DNA of 64,000 nucleotides, taken from NCBI RefSeq assembly GCF_020381325.1, contig NZ_JAGSPI010000006.1, forward strand, positions 124,001-188,000, read 5' to 3'. Shown here piece by piece: positions 32,407 to 41,432 of this stretch. The position numbers and the translations under genes are program-made. The notes under the pieces are model-generated. The model was not told where the DNA came from, did no database searches, and saw only the letters and a program-made list of their open reading frames with translations. This DNA is from Providencia vermicola. Its GTDB lineage: Bacteria > Pseudomonadota > Gammaproteobacteria > Enterobacterales > Enterobacteriaceae. Within the stretch, counting starts at the first letter, position 1; each line of letters starts with the position of its first letter.

Positions 32407-32760
32407 ATGGAATCTATTCTGATTATCGCTAACGGCGCACCTTATGGTAGCGAAACTTTATTTAACTCATTGCGCCTTGCTATCACGCTAAAAGAGCAAA
32501 ATTCAGATTTAGATTTAAAAATCTTTTTAATGTCAGATGCGGTTTGTGCAGGTTTAGCTGCTCAAAAGCCGAAAGAAGGTTATAACCTTCAGCAAATGTT
32601 AGAGATTTTAACGGCTCAAGGGGTGCCTGTTAAATTATGTAAGACATGTACCGATTCCCGTGGTATCAGCGAGTTAGTTTTAGCGGATGGCGTTGAAGTT
32701 GGCACATTAGTTGAGTTAGCCAGTTGGACATTAACGTCAGATAAAGTCTTAACATTCTAA
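32407..32760 (+). CDS. ychN: DsrE/DsrF-family protein YchN
   Basis: A 117-aa protein almost identical in pattern to E. coli YchN: IIANGAPYGSETLFNSLRLA, IFLMSDAVCAGL, LCKTCTDSRGI and VELASWTLTSDKVLTF. DsrE-fold proteins form oligomers and some act in sulfur relay. The Cys pair in KLCKTC is retained; the precise function is unknown. GGAG precedes the start. In E. coli ychN is not next to acrR, so this location is a local rearrangement. Confidence 0.9.
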   Translation: MESILIIANGAPYGSETLFNSLRLAITLKEQNSDLDLKIFLMSDAVCAGLAAQKPKEGYNLQQMLEILTAQGVPVKLCKTCTDSRGISELVLADGVEVGTLVELASWTLTSDKVLTF

Positions 32761-32855
32761 TTTGTTGGTTTAGAATGTGAGTCTCATCGTATGTGCTGGT
32801 AGGGTGTTACTGGCACTTTGCTTTTCTGAATAACATACTGAGCAAAAGAAAGAAT

Positions 32856-35800
32856 ATGCGTGGTTATAAGAACATTATTATAATGATAAAACAACAAAGA
32901 ATAGAGCGGTATTTCATTAGCGCTGTGTTGTTACTCGCAATGATGTTTTTTTCTTACTCTTCTTTTGCTTTAACCCCAAATAACCTGCCCAGCAAAAATG
33001 ATATTAAAAATTCTCTCGCCGCATTAAGTAAAAAAAGTAGCTTAAGTGAAGAAGAAAAATTGGTGCGTGGGGACTTAGAAAAAACATCTGATTTTTATAA
33101 TGAATTGGATAAACTTGAGCAACGAACAGAAGAACTGCAAAAAAAACTCAATCGAACAAGTGAAGAATCAAGAATTGCTATTCAAGGTTTGCAACAAGTT
33201 AGAAATGAAAGCGAACAACAAGCCTCCCAATTTGCTGAAAAGATAAAAAGTAGCTCACTTTCCCAATTAGAAACTCTACAATCGACCTACTTAGAAAACT
33301 TACAGTCTGAACAAAACGACCTAGCAACCTATAACAGCCAACTCATCGGTTTACAAACCCAGCCAGAACGTGCGCAGGCGTTGATGTTAGATAATGCGCG
33401 GCGATTACAAGAAATTCGTAATGAATTAAACAGCACACTCAATGACTCAGTGAACTTGCGGCCTTCTCAGGTTGATATGCTGCAAGTCGAGCAGTATCTC
33501 TTGCAGCAACAAAATGAATACCAAAAACGTATTTTGCAAACTAACACGCAATTGCAAGATGTTCTGCAAAAGCAACGTGATTATACCGCTGCGTATATTG
33601 TGCAGCTTGAGGATCATGTTCAACAGCTACAAGCGGCTATCAGTAATCGCCGTTTAGTTGATTCCCAATCGACTGTGCGTGAAGCTTTAAATACCTCTGA
33701 AGCGGATATTGAAGCACAGCAAAACCCGGTTATTCAAAAAGAAATCGCCATTAATAATGCGCTTAGCGACCGATTGATCCAAGTGACAGAGGAAAGCAAT
33801 AAGCTGGTACAAAATGGTATCCGTGTTAAAGCGTGGTTAGAAAGGGCAACGCAGTCAGAACGTAATTTGAAAGAGCAAATTAACGTTTTACGCGGGAGCT
33901 TATTGCTATCTCGTATCTTATTCCAACAGCAAATCGATTTACCGCCAGATATTTTAACCAAAAACTTGCCTGTGACGATTGCGGATTTACGTCTTGAACA
34001 GTTTGATATTAATCAGCAGCGTGATGCGTTATATCAACCTAATGACTACATCTCTGGTTTAGAGAGCCAACTGGCCGTCAAAACAGGTGAAGAACAGAGC
34101 AGCGGATCATTGCTATCAATAGATGATAAGGCAGCACTGACAAAGCTTTTAGATGTCAGACGTGGTCTATTAGATGAGCTTAACCAGCAACTGGGCGGGC
34201 AAATTTCCCAAGCAATTAACTTGCAGCTTGACCAAAACCAATTATTGAGTGTGGTGAGTTCCCTTGAAAACACATTAGCTCAGCAAATATTTTGGGTGAA
34301 CAGCAATAAACCGATGGATTTGGAGTGGATTAAAACCTTCCCAGAAGCTGCGGCAGCTCAAATTAGCAGTTTTGATTTCAGTTTATCGTCTCGGAGTATT
34401 CAACGCGGGATAACAAACTCACTGTTAGTAGTGATCCCTCTAGTCTTGATTGCGGTGATTTTTATTTGGTTTCACCGCAAAATTAACCAGCGTTTACAAG
34501 AGATTGACCAACGGTTATCTAGCCTACGTAATGACAGCGTTTTGAGTACGCCAATTGCGCTCTTACTAACATTTATGCAAACCCTGCCTATCTCTTTATT
34601 ATTATTGGCAGTAGGTTATTGGTTCTTAAAAACAGGGAATGTCCAAGGGCCGTTCTTTTGGCAGTTTTGCCAACAACTCGCCATTTTTTGGGCGTTGTTT
34701 GAGCTGACATTCCGCATCTTGAAGCCACAAGGCATTGCACAGAAGCATTTTGGAATAGACCAAGGCACTATCTTACGTACTCGTCGCCGTATGTCACGGT
34801 TATCTATCCCGCTGATCCCATTAATCTTCTTTTCAACTTATGGCGTGATCAACCCACTCAAAGTGTCAGAAGATGTAATTGGCCAATTGATTGTTTTAGT
34901 TTCGCTACTGCTGTTGTGTATTTTTACCGTGCCATTTTGCAAACAAGTCTGGCAAGAGAAAGGCAGCCATTTAACGCGGACGATAGTCATCACATTATTG
35001 ACGTTTTCCCCACTTATTTTAGTGGGGCTGATGATGGCGGGTTACTATTACACCACGCTACGTTTGGCAAACCGTTGGCTTGATAGCTTGTATTTATTGT
35101 TGCTCTGGTACATCACTTATAACGCCTGTTTAAGGGGCTTGACGCTGGTGGCACGCAAGCTGGCTTATCAACGTGCAGTTGAGCGCCGTGAAGCATTACG
35201 GTTAGAAAGACAGGAGCCGCAAGAAGATACGGAAAATGAGCCAATCAAAGAACCGCCAATGACTATTGAACTGATTAGCCAGCAATCTTTGCGTTTAACA
35301 ACCATGGTGTTGTTTATCATTTTTGCGTTGGCGTTTTACGGTATTTGGTCTGATTTTATTACCATTTTTTCGTTTTTTGATAGCGTAGAATTGTGGCGCT
35401 ATACCGATGTTTCCCCTGAAGGGACGAATATTCTTCAGTCCGTGACACTCGCCAATCTCATTTTAGCGGTAGTGATTATAATTGTTGCGTGGGTGATGAC
35501 CCGCAACTTACCTGGGCTATTAGAAGTCCTTGTTTTATCACGCTTAAAATTGAGACAAGGGTCAACTTATGCCATCACCACTATACTGACTTATATCATC
35601 GTGGGGATCGGTGCGATTGCATCTCTGGGCATGATTGGCGTGACATGGAACAAATTACAATGGCTAGCAGCGGCTTTAACCGTTGGATTAGGGTTTGGTT
35701 TACAAGAAATTTTTGCGAACTTTGTTTCGGGGATCATCCTCTTATTCGAAAGGCCGATCCGTATTGGTGATACGGTAACCATTGGGACATATTCGGGGAC

Positions 35801-36281
35801 GGTGAGTAAAATCCGTATTCGTGCGACAACGATTGTTGATTTCGATCGCAAAGAAGTGATCATCCCAAATAAAGCTTTTGTGACGGAGCGGCTGATCAAC
35901 TGGTCGTTATCGGATACCGTTACAAGGATCACCATTTCACTGGGCGTAGCGTACGGATCGGATCTGGACAAAGTGAAGCGTGTATTGCTTTCGGCGGCCA
36001 CCAGTAATGCCAAAGTAATGACAGAGCCCGCACCGAGCGTCTATTTCACCACCTTTGGTGCGAGTACATTAGACCATGAACTACGTTTTTATGTACGCCA
36101 GATTGGTGATCGCAGCGCGACCAGTGATGAAGTAAATCGTGCGATTGATAAACTGTGCAGGGAAAATGACATTGATATCGCCTTTAACCAGCTAGAAGTT
36201 CATTTGCACAATAATAAAGGAGAGGAAGTGCAGGAAGTGCAACGTTCCTCGAAAGAAAATGGCGAAGATAGCGGGAAATAA
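32856..36281 (+). CDS. mscK: Potassium-dependent mechanosensitive channel MscK
   Basis: Large MscS-superfamily channel of the inner membrane that releases solutes on osmotic downshift and is gated in a K+-dependent way. The product is about 1141 aa. A signal-like hydrophobic N-terminus precedes a long coiled-coil periplasmic region (about 40-480). Multiple membrane segments follow, then the C-terminal MscS core: QWLAAALTVGLGFGLQEIFANFVSG, the FERPIRIGDTVTIG beta domain and DFDRKEVIIPNKAFVTERLINW. The start was chosen at 32856; a Met at 32793 has no family support, and 32883 lacks a ribosome-binding site. It follows acrR as in E. coli, with ychN inserted. Confidence 0.95.
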   Translation: MRGYKNIIIMIKQQRIERYFISAVLLLAMMFFSYSSFALTPNNLPSKNDIKNSLAALSKKSSLSEEEKLVRGDLEKTSDFYNELDKLEQRTEELQKKLNRTSEESRIAIQGLQQVRNESEQQASQFAEKIKSSSLSQLETLQSTYLENLQSEQNDLATYNSQLIGLQTQPERAQALMLDNARRLQEIRNELNSTLNDSVNLRPSQVDMLQVEQYLLQQQNEYQKRILQTNTQLQDVLQKQRDYTAAYIVQLEDHVQQLQAAISNRRLVDSQSTVREALNTSEADIEAQQNPVIQKEIAINNALSDRLIQVTEESNKLVQNGIRVKAWLERATQSERNLKEQINVLRGSLLLSRILFQQQIDLPPDILTKNLPVTIADLRLEQFDINQQRDALYQPNDYISGLESQLAVKTGEEQSSGSLLSIDDKAALTKLLDVRRGLLDELNQQLGGQISQAINLQLDQNQLLSVVSSLENTLAQQIFWVNSNKPMDLEWIKTFPEAAAAQISSFDFSLSSRSIQRGITNSLLVVIPLVLIAVIFIWFHRKINQRLQEIDQRLSSLRNDSVLSTPIALLLTFMQTLPISLLLLAVGYWFLKTGNVQGPFFWQFCQQLAIFWALFELTFRILKPQGIAQKHFGIDQGTILRTRRRMSRLSIPLIPLIFFSTYGVINPLKVSEDVIGQLIVLVSLLLLCIFTVPFCKQVWQEKGSHLTRTIVITLLTFSPLILVGLMMAGYYYTTLRLANRWLDSLYLLLLWYITYNACLRGLTLVARKLAYQRAVERREALRLERQEPQEDTENEPIKEPPMTIELISQQSLRLTTMVLFIIFALAFYGIWSDFITIFSFFDSVELWRYTDVSPEGTNILQSVTLANLILAVVIIIVAWVMTRNLPGLLEVLVLSRLKLRQGSTYAITTILTYIIVGIGAIASLGMIGVTWNKLQWLAAALTVGLGFGLQEIFANFVSGIILLFERPIRIGDTVTIGTYSGTVSKIRIRATTIVDFDRKEVIIPNKAFVTERLINWSLSDTVTRITISLGVAYGSDLDKVKRVLLSAATSNAKVMTEPAPSVYFTTFGASTLDHELRFYVRQIGDRSATSDEVNRAIDKLCRENDIDIAFNQLEVHLHNNKGEEVQEVQRSSKENGEDSGK

Positions 36282-36461
36282 TTAAAGCTCTTCAAAGCAG
36301 GCGGTTTCTGCCGTTTGCTTTTGTTGTTTTGAAATATAATCATTTTTAACAATATCAAGGGCTTTAAGAACAATATCGGTTTCAATCTCTGACGTTTCTA
36401 ACAAGTAAATCAAATCAACGGCAAGCTGTATTTCGCGGGGGGCGTCTTTGAGTGAGTCCAT
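36282..36461 (-). CDS. rsmS: Pleiotropic small protein RsmS (YbaM, DUF2496)
   Basis: A 59-aa protein read directly from the minus strand, starting MDSLKDAPREIQLAVDLIYL and continuing TDIVLKALDIVKNDY. This matches YbaM/RsmS, a small Enterobacterales protein that affects secondary metabolism regulation in Pectobacterium. AAGGA precedes the ATG. Its stop codon abuts the mscK stop codon tail to tail. It lies 29 bp downstream of priC, the conserved priC-ybaM pair. Confidence 0.9.
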   Translation of the reverse strand: MDSLKDAPREIQLAVDLIYLLETSEIETDIVLKALDIVKNDYISKQQKQTAETACFEEL

Positions 36462-36490
36462 TCGTATTCCTTATATTGCGGTGTGTTGTA

Positions 36491-37039
36491 TTATTCAAAA
36501 TACTGATTTTCTTGGTGCTCTATGGCCTTTTCAATACGTAAAAGGGCTTGGCGGCAACGGTACAAACGGCCTGCTAATGTTGCGAGCTCTTTTTGGCATT
36601 GGTGCTGTAAACGGTGGTCTGTTAGCCCTGATAGTTGTAGCTCTTTTTCACTGACCATCGCTTGTAAGCGGCGCTCATAATCCTGATGTTGTGATAAACG
36701 TTCATATAAATCAACCTGTTCCTTTTTCTTGGTAAAGGATGATTCTTTTTCGCGCAACGGTTGCGTTGAAATTTCGCGGGAAATAGCCTGCATTTGATGC
36801 ACAATTTTTTCGGTGAGAAAATTCACTTGTTCGGTATGGTTCAGTGTGACACTGTTACACAACTGCTGATAAAGGTTATTTAACTCTTTTTGGCAGTCCC
36901 CTAAGCGTGTCGATTTATGGCTAAACAGTTGCATATCAAAACGTGAGTGGGAAAACTCGTTATCTTTAATGGGAGCGACACGGGTTTCTAACTCGTCAAT
37001 TTGCTTTTTTAACGCATCCAACAGAGCTTGTATTTTCAT
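36491..37039 (-). CDS. priC: Primosomal replication protein PriC
   Basis: Replication-restart factor that binds SSB and loads DnaB at stalled forks. The 182-aa, Arg/Gln/Leu-rich, all-helical product aligns with E. coli PriC through RFDMQLFSHKSTRL, QHQDYERRLQAMVSEKELQL and YRCRQALLRIEKAIE. Sequence drift is higher than in the neighbouring genes, typical for this family. rsmS follows. Confidence 0.9.
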   Translation of the reverse strand: MKIQALLDALKKQIDELETRVAPIKDNEFSHSRFDMQLFSHKSTRLGDCQKELNNLYQQLCNSVTLNHTEQVNFLTEKIVHQMQAISREISTQPLREKESSFTKKKEQVDLYERLSQHQDYERRLQAMVSEKELQLSGLTDHRLQHQCQKELATLAGRLYRCRQALLRIEKAIEHQENQYFE

Positions 37040-37181
37040 TTTTTGTTCCCATTAAATGTGAAAAATCGCGTAAAATTGATATTCAGCAACAAAACTCACT
37101 GCAAATAGACGGCTGCTTATTGCATTTTTATGGTACTTTACATAGATTCTACACTTTCGTGTTTACTACATGGCTTTTATT

Positions 37182-37733
37182 ATGACCGCTAAAGAGCAAC
37201 AACTGCAATTGATTAAAGAAAGTATCGCATCCATTCAAGATTATCCAATCGAAGGTGTGATCTTCCGTGACATTACGACTTTGTTAAATAACCCTGCTGC
37301 ATACCAAGCAACGATTGATATGTTAGTTGAGCATTATCAAAATAAAGGCGTCACTAAGATTGTAGGAACTGAAGCGCGTGGTTTTCTATTCGGCGCGCCA
37401 GTCGCATTACGTTTAGGCGTGGGTTTCGTTCCTGTTCGTAAAAAAGGAAAATTACCGCGCGAAGTATTAAGTATGACTTATGATCTTGAATACGGCACTG
37501 ATACCCTTGAGATCCACAAAGACAGCATTCGTCCAGAAGATAACGTTCTGGTGGTTGACGATCTGCTGGCAACAGGTGGAACGGTTGAAGCGACCGTTAA
37601 AATGATCAAACAACTTGGCGCAAATGTCGTTGAGGCTGCATTTATCATTAGCCTACCTGACTTAGGTGGCGTTGAACGCTTACAAAAAGAAGGCGTTTCT
37701 TCATACAGCTTGGTTGAATTCCCTGGTCATTAA
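37182..37733 (+). CDS. apt: Adenine phosphoribosyltransferase
   Basis: Salvages adenine to AMP using PRPP. The 183-aa product starts [15 protein letters not shown] and is the E. coli length. It has [14 protein letters not shown], the flexible-loop residues [21 protein letters not shown] and the PRPP-binding motif [13 protein letters not shown]. An in-frame Met four codons upstream (37170) is possible, but family alignment favours 37182. It lies upstream of dnaX, as in E. coli. Confidence 0.97.
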   Translation: MTAKEQQLQLIKESIASIQDYPIEGVIFRDITTLLNNPAAYQATIDMLVEHYQNKGVTKIVGTEARGFLFGAPVALRLGVGFVPVRKKGKLPREVLSMTYDLEYGTDTLEIHKDSIRPEDNVLVVDDLLATGGTVEATVKMIKQLGANVVEAAFIISLPDLGGVERLQKEGVSSYSLVEFPGH

Positions 37734-37845
37734 TCTTTATTTTCCCTCTATTTTTATCACAGTCTCGCCGCAGAGGTTGAGGCTGTGGTAGCATGTACTA
37801 TGATTACCTTTATTCACACACCATTATTAAATTACTGTGGGATCC

Positions 37846-39768
37846 ATGAGCTATCAGGTACTTGCCCGTAAGTGGCGACCTCAAAAATTTTCAGACGTTG
37901 TTGGCCAACAACATGTCTTGACTGCACTTGCTAATGGGCTGGAGCACCAGCGGCTTCATCACGCCTATCTTTTCTCGGGGACTCGCGGTGTTGGGAAAAC
38001 CACGATCGCACGTCTTTTTGCTAAAGGGCTTAATTGCGAAACAGGGATCACGGCAACGCCTTGTGGTCAATGTGCAAACTGTCTTGAAATTGAGCAAGGT
38101 CGTTTTGTTGACCTCATTGAAATTGATGCCGCTTCGCGAACGAAGGTCGAAGATACGCGTGAATTACTAGACAACGTGCAATATGCGCCTGCAAGAGGGC
38201 GCTTTAAAGTGTATCTCATCGATGAAGTCCACATGCTTTCACGGCACAGCTTCAATGCGCTGTTAAAAACCCTCGAAGAACCGCCTGAGCACGTCAAGTT
38301 TTTATTGGCAACGACGGATCCACAAAAACTGCCAGTGACGATTTTATCGCGTTGTTTACAGTTCCATCTTAAAGCGTTGGACGTCACGCAAATCAGTGAA
38401 CAACTGGAGGTTATTCTCAATGCGGAAAATATTAAGCATGACCAACGTGCACGCCAATTAATTGCTCGTGCTGCGGATGGTAGTTTGCGTGATGCATTAA
38501 GTTTAACTGACCAAGCCATTGCTATGGGGCAAGGTAAAGTCACCGCAGACATAGTCAGCCAAATGTTAGGAACGTTGGATGATGAGCAGCCTTTAGCCAT
38601 TATCGAAGCCCTTGTTAGAGCCGATAGCATTGCGGTTATGACCCAAGTGGAGCACGCGGCAAGTCGTGGTGCTGATTGGGAAAACTTATTAGTGGAAATT
38701 TTATCGCAACTGCACCGCATTGCGATGATCCAACTACTACCTGCGGAACAAGAAACTGATCCATCTTCAACAGAGGGGCGTTTACGGCAAGTGGCTAGGG
38801 TGGTTTCCCCTGCGGATTTGCAACTTTTTTACCAAACTCTGTTGGTAGGCAGAAAAGAGCTGCCTTATGCACCAGAGCGGCGTATGGGGGTTGAAATGAC
38901 GCTATTGCGAGCGTTAGCTTTTCACCCAAAGAGCGTGATTGAAGAGATTGAACCGCCCCCAAGAATCGTGCAGCAAGCGGCAGTTGTGAACCAGCCAGTG
39001 ACTCAGCAACGTGTTGCACCTTCGATGCCACGTTCAGAAAATTTGCCTGAAAATAGCCCGACAGCGCAATTGCTTAAAGCAAGGCAGGCGCTACAAAGTG
39101 AGGACCCGAGCCCAAAAAAGGCTAAACCGGTGATGTCTGAAAGGGCAAAGCCGGCGGTATCAGCACTGGAAAGGCTGGCCGCCGTGACCAGCAAACATCA
39201 ACAAAATGTTGAAAATAGAGCATCTGGGTCTGCAAAACCAGAAAAACCAAAGCAGTATCAGTGGAAGCCTCAAAACGAAGCCGTTATGAACCCGAAAGAG
39301 GCGGTCACCACGCCAACGGAGATTAAAGAGGCACTCGAATATGAGAAAACCCCTGAATTAGCAGTAAAAATTATCGAAGAAGGGCGTGAGAGAGACCGCT
39401 GGTCAGGTCAAATTGCAAAATTAAATATTCCCAAGCTAGTTGAACAATTAGCTTTGAATTCATATATAGAAGAATTAAATGAGTCGCAAATTGCTTTGCA
39501 TTTGCGTCCTGCTCAGAAACATCTAGATAAACCCTCTGCCCACAAAGCATTGGAAGAGGCTCTGAGCGAATTGTACGGTCGTCCTGTTGAACTGAAAATC
39601 GTTCACGATGATAATAGTGAGGTGAAAACCCCGCTGGAATGGCGACAGGCGATTTATGAAGAGAAACTGGCACAAGCTCGCCAGTCTATTATTGCGGATA
39701 AGACGATTCAAAAACTGCGCTCAATGTTTGATGCGCAGTTGGACGAAGAGAGTATTCGCCCCGTTTAA
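37846..39768 (+). CDS. dnaX: DNA polymerase III subunits tau and gamma
   Basis: Clamp-loader ATPase. Full-length tau is 640 aa; gamma arises by a programmed -1 frameshift. It has Walker A GTRGVGKTT (about 44-52), a zinc site in CETGITATPCGQCANC, the Walker B region VYLIDEVHMLSRHSFNALLKTLEEPPEH, and sensor motifs TILSRC and GSLRDALSLTDQA. The C-terminal domains for DnaB and alpha binding follow a Pro/Lys-rich linker (370-480). An upstream GTG at 37837 is disfavoured. ybaB and recR follow in the conserved operon. Confidence 0.98.
   Translation: MSYQVLARKWRPQKFSDVVGQQHVLTALANGLEHQRLHHAYLFSGTRGVGKTTIARLFAKGLNCETGITATPCGQCANCLEIEQGRFVDLIEIDAASRTKVEDTRELLDNVQYAPARGRFKVYLIDEVHMLSRHSFNALLKTLEEPPEHVKFLLATTDPQKLPVTILSRCLQFHLKALDVTQISEQLEVILNAENIKHDQRARQLIARAADGSLRDALSLTDQAIAMGQGKVTADIVSQMLGTLDDEQPLAIIEALVRADSIAVMTQVEHAASRGADWENLLVEILSQLHRIAMIQLLPAEQETDPSSTEGRLRQVARVVSPADLQLFYQTLLVGRKELPYAPERRMGVEMTLLRALAFHPKSVIEEIEPPPRIVQQAAVVNQPVTQQRVAPSMPRSENLPENSPTAQLLKARQALQSEDPSPKKAKPVMSERAKPAVSALERLAAVTSKHQQNVENRASGSAKPEKPKQYQWKPQNEAVMNPKEAVTTPTEIKEALEYEKTPELAVKIIEEGRERDRWSGQIAKLNIPKLVEQLALNSYIEELNESQIALHLRPAQKHLDKPSAHKALEEALSELYGRPVELKIVHDDNSEVKTPLEWRQAIYEEKLAQARQSIIADKTIQKLRSMFDAQLDEESIRPV
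39100..39125 (+). promoter_or_regulatory. Programmed -1 frameshift signal in dnaX
   Basis: The slippery heptamer A AAA AAG occupies 39114-39120 in the correct frame (codons CCA AAA AAG). A Shine-Dalgarno-like GAGG starts 14 bases before it, and a -1 stop (TAA at 39123) comes one codon after the slip. The predicted gamma subunit is 426 aa (431 in E. coli). The downstream stimulatory hairpin is not obvious; only a weak CCGG/CCGG pairing is seen. Confidence 0.88.
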
Positions 39769-39815
39769 CGCTACAGTCTTATATTTAGCTGTAGCCTCAG
39801 TTGTGAGAGAAAACT

Positions 39816-40145
39816 ATGTTCGGTAAAGGTGGATTGGGTAACCTGATGAAACAGGCCCAGCAAATGCAAGACAAAATGCAAAAGGTTCAGGAAGAAATCG
39901 CTCAACTAGAAGCTACAGGCGAATCTGGCGCGGGGCTGGTTAAAGTCACTATCAATGGCTCACACAATTGTCGTCGCGTAGAAATTGACCCTAGTCTGCT
40001 CGAAGATGACAAAGAAATGCTAGAAGATTTAATTGCTGCGGCATTTAATGATGCAGCACGTCGCATTGAAGAGACTCAAAAAGAAAAAATGGCGAGCGTT
40101 TCCAGTGGGATGCAATTACCACCAGGCTTTAAGATGCCATTCTAA
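39816..40145 (+). CDS. ybaB: Nucleoid-associated protein YbaB/EbfC
   Basis: Small DNA-binding dimer of the YbaB/EbfC family. The 109-aa product starts [25 protein letters not shown], has a long N-terminal helix, and ends [11 protein letters not shown] like E. coli. Its stop codon overlaps the recR start by one base (TAATG), which implies translational coupling within dnaX-ybaB-recR. Confidence 0.96.
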   Translation: MFGKGGLGNLMKQAQQMQDKMQKVQEEIAQLEATGESGAGLVKVTINGSHNCRRVEIDPSLLEDDKEMLEDLIAAAFNDAARRIEETQKEKMASVSSGMQLPPGFKMPF

Positions 40146-40744
40146 TGCAAACTAGTCCGCTTCTTGAGTCATTAATGGAAGCTCTGCGCTGCCTCCCTGG
40201 TGTTGGGCCAAAGTCAGCGCAGCGAATGGCTTTCCAGCTACTACAGCGTGACCGTAGTGGTGGGATGCGCTTAGCGCAGTCGTTAACACGAGCGATGTCT
40301 GAAATTGGTCATTGCCGTGATTGCAGAACATTTACTGAACAAGATGTCTGCAATATTTGCGATAATCCCCGCCGCCAACAAAATGGCTTGATCTGTGTGG
40401 TGGAAAGCCCTGCGGATATCTACGCTATTGAGCAAACGGGGCAATTTTCAGGACGTTATTTTGTTCTGATGGGGCATCTATCACCGCTAGATGGCATTGG
40501 CCCGATGGATATCGGCTTGGATCGGCTCGAAGAGCGCTTAGCCGCCGAATCAATCGTCGAGGTGATTTTAGCCACGAACCCAACGGTGGAAGGCGAAGCA
40601 ACGGCAAATTATATTGGGCAAATGTGCGCGCAATATGGGGTGACGGCGAGCCGTATCGCCCACGGGGTTCCTGTGGGGGGGGAGTTGGAGCTTGTCGATA
40701 GTACGACTTTGTCCCATTCGCTCTCCGGCCGCCTTAAACTTTGA
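40145..40744 (+). CDS. recR: Recombination protein RecR
   Basis: Clamp-like partner of RecO/RecF that loads RecA at gaps. The 199-aa product has a helix-hairpin-helix region ([20 protein letters not shown]), a four-Cys zinc finger ([16 protein letters not shown], about 57-72), a Toprim domain ([14 protein letters not shown]) and the Walker B-like C-terminus. An ERIC-like repeat array starts 3 bp past its stop codon. Confidence 0.97.
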   Translation: MQTSPLLESLMEALRCLPGVGPKSAQRMAFQLLQRDRSGGMRLAQSLTRAMSEIGHCRDCRTFTEQDVCNICDNPRRQQNGLICVVESPADIYAIEQTGQFSGRYFVLMGHLSPLDGIGPMDIGLDRLEERLAAESIVEVILATNPTVEGEATANYIGQMCAQYGVTASRIAHGVPVGGELELVDSTTLSHSLSGRLKL

Positions 40745-40747
40745 TAT

Positions 40748-41228
40748 CCTCGTCATATTTCAATCTGTAGGGGTGTTGGCTGCACTCGGCGACTCGGGTC
40801 ACATACTCATGTATGCTCCCCGAGATCTCCTCATTTGCCGCCTACCTACAGTTTGAACTATTTAGAGGATATAACTGGAGAGGGTAAGCTGTAGGGGGGG
40901 GCTTTCGGCGACTGGGGTCACACACTCATATATGCTCCCCGAGATCTCCTCATTTGCCGCCTACCTACAGTTTGAACTATTTAGAGGATATAACTGGAGA
41001 GGGTAAGCTGTAGGGGTCTGCACTTGGCGACTGGGGTCACACACTCATATATGCTCCTAGGGATTAACGCATTTGACGCCTACCTACAGTTTGAACTATT
41101 TAGAGGATATAACTGGAGAGGGTAAGCTGTAGGAGTCTGCACTCGGCGACTCGGGTCACATACTCATATATGCTCCTAGGGATTAACGCATTTGACGCCT
41201 AGCTACAGCACAAGTTATTTAGAGGGTA
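40748..41228 (+). repeat. Tandem array of four ERIC-derived units (119-124 bp period)
   Basis: CTGTAG recurs at 40765, 40889, 41008 and 41127. Unit 1 is full length, with ends ATATCCTC and GAGGATAT forming an inverted repeat, left arm TTCAATCTGTAGG matching the right-arm complement, and CTCGGG/CCCGAG at the centre. Units 2-4 lack the cgtcatattt end and share the spacer aactggagagggtaag. Units 3 and 4 switch to a cctaggg right centre. The 120 bp beyond the array, up to the htpG promoter, are AT-rich and featureless. Confidence 0.88.
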
Positions 41229-41348
41229 TGCTGGGTGGTGCTAAAAGATCTCCTTCTTGGTTTCCTTCAAAATAATTTATGTTGTTATTATTTCCTTTCT
41301 AATCATTGGTTTTAGTTTTTTATTCGATAAAATTTTTTGTCTTTATCG

Positions 41349-41377
41349 CTTGAATTTCTGTTTTTCGCCCCCAACTA
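41349..41377 (+). promoter_or_regulatory. Sigma-32-type heat-shock promoter of htpG
   Basis: CTTGAAT and CCCCAACTA are separated by 13 bp, matching the sigma-32 pattern (CTTGAAA, 13-14 bp, CCCCATNTA). It lies about 55 bp before the htpG start codon. Heat-shock control of htpG is established in E. coli. Confidence 0.78.
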
Positions 41378-41432
41378 ATTTGCATCGGTAAGTCAAACCT
41401 ATCCAATTAGATTGATGAAATAGAGGCGATTA

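Noticed and set aside
38067-38720. 217-aa open frame antisense to dnaX
   Set aside because: Lies wholly inside the conserved DnaX ATPase region and has no recognisable domain.
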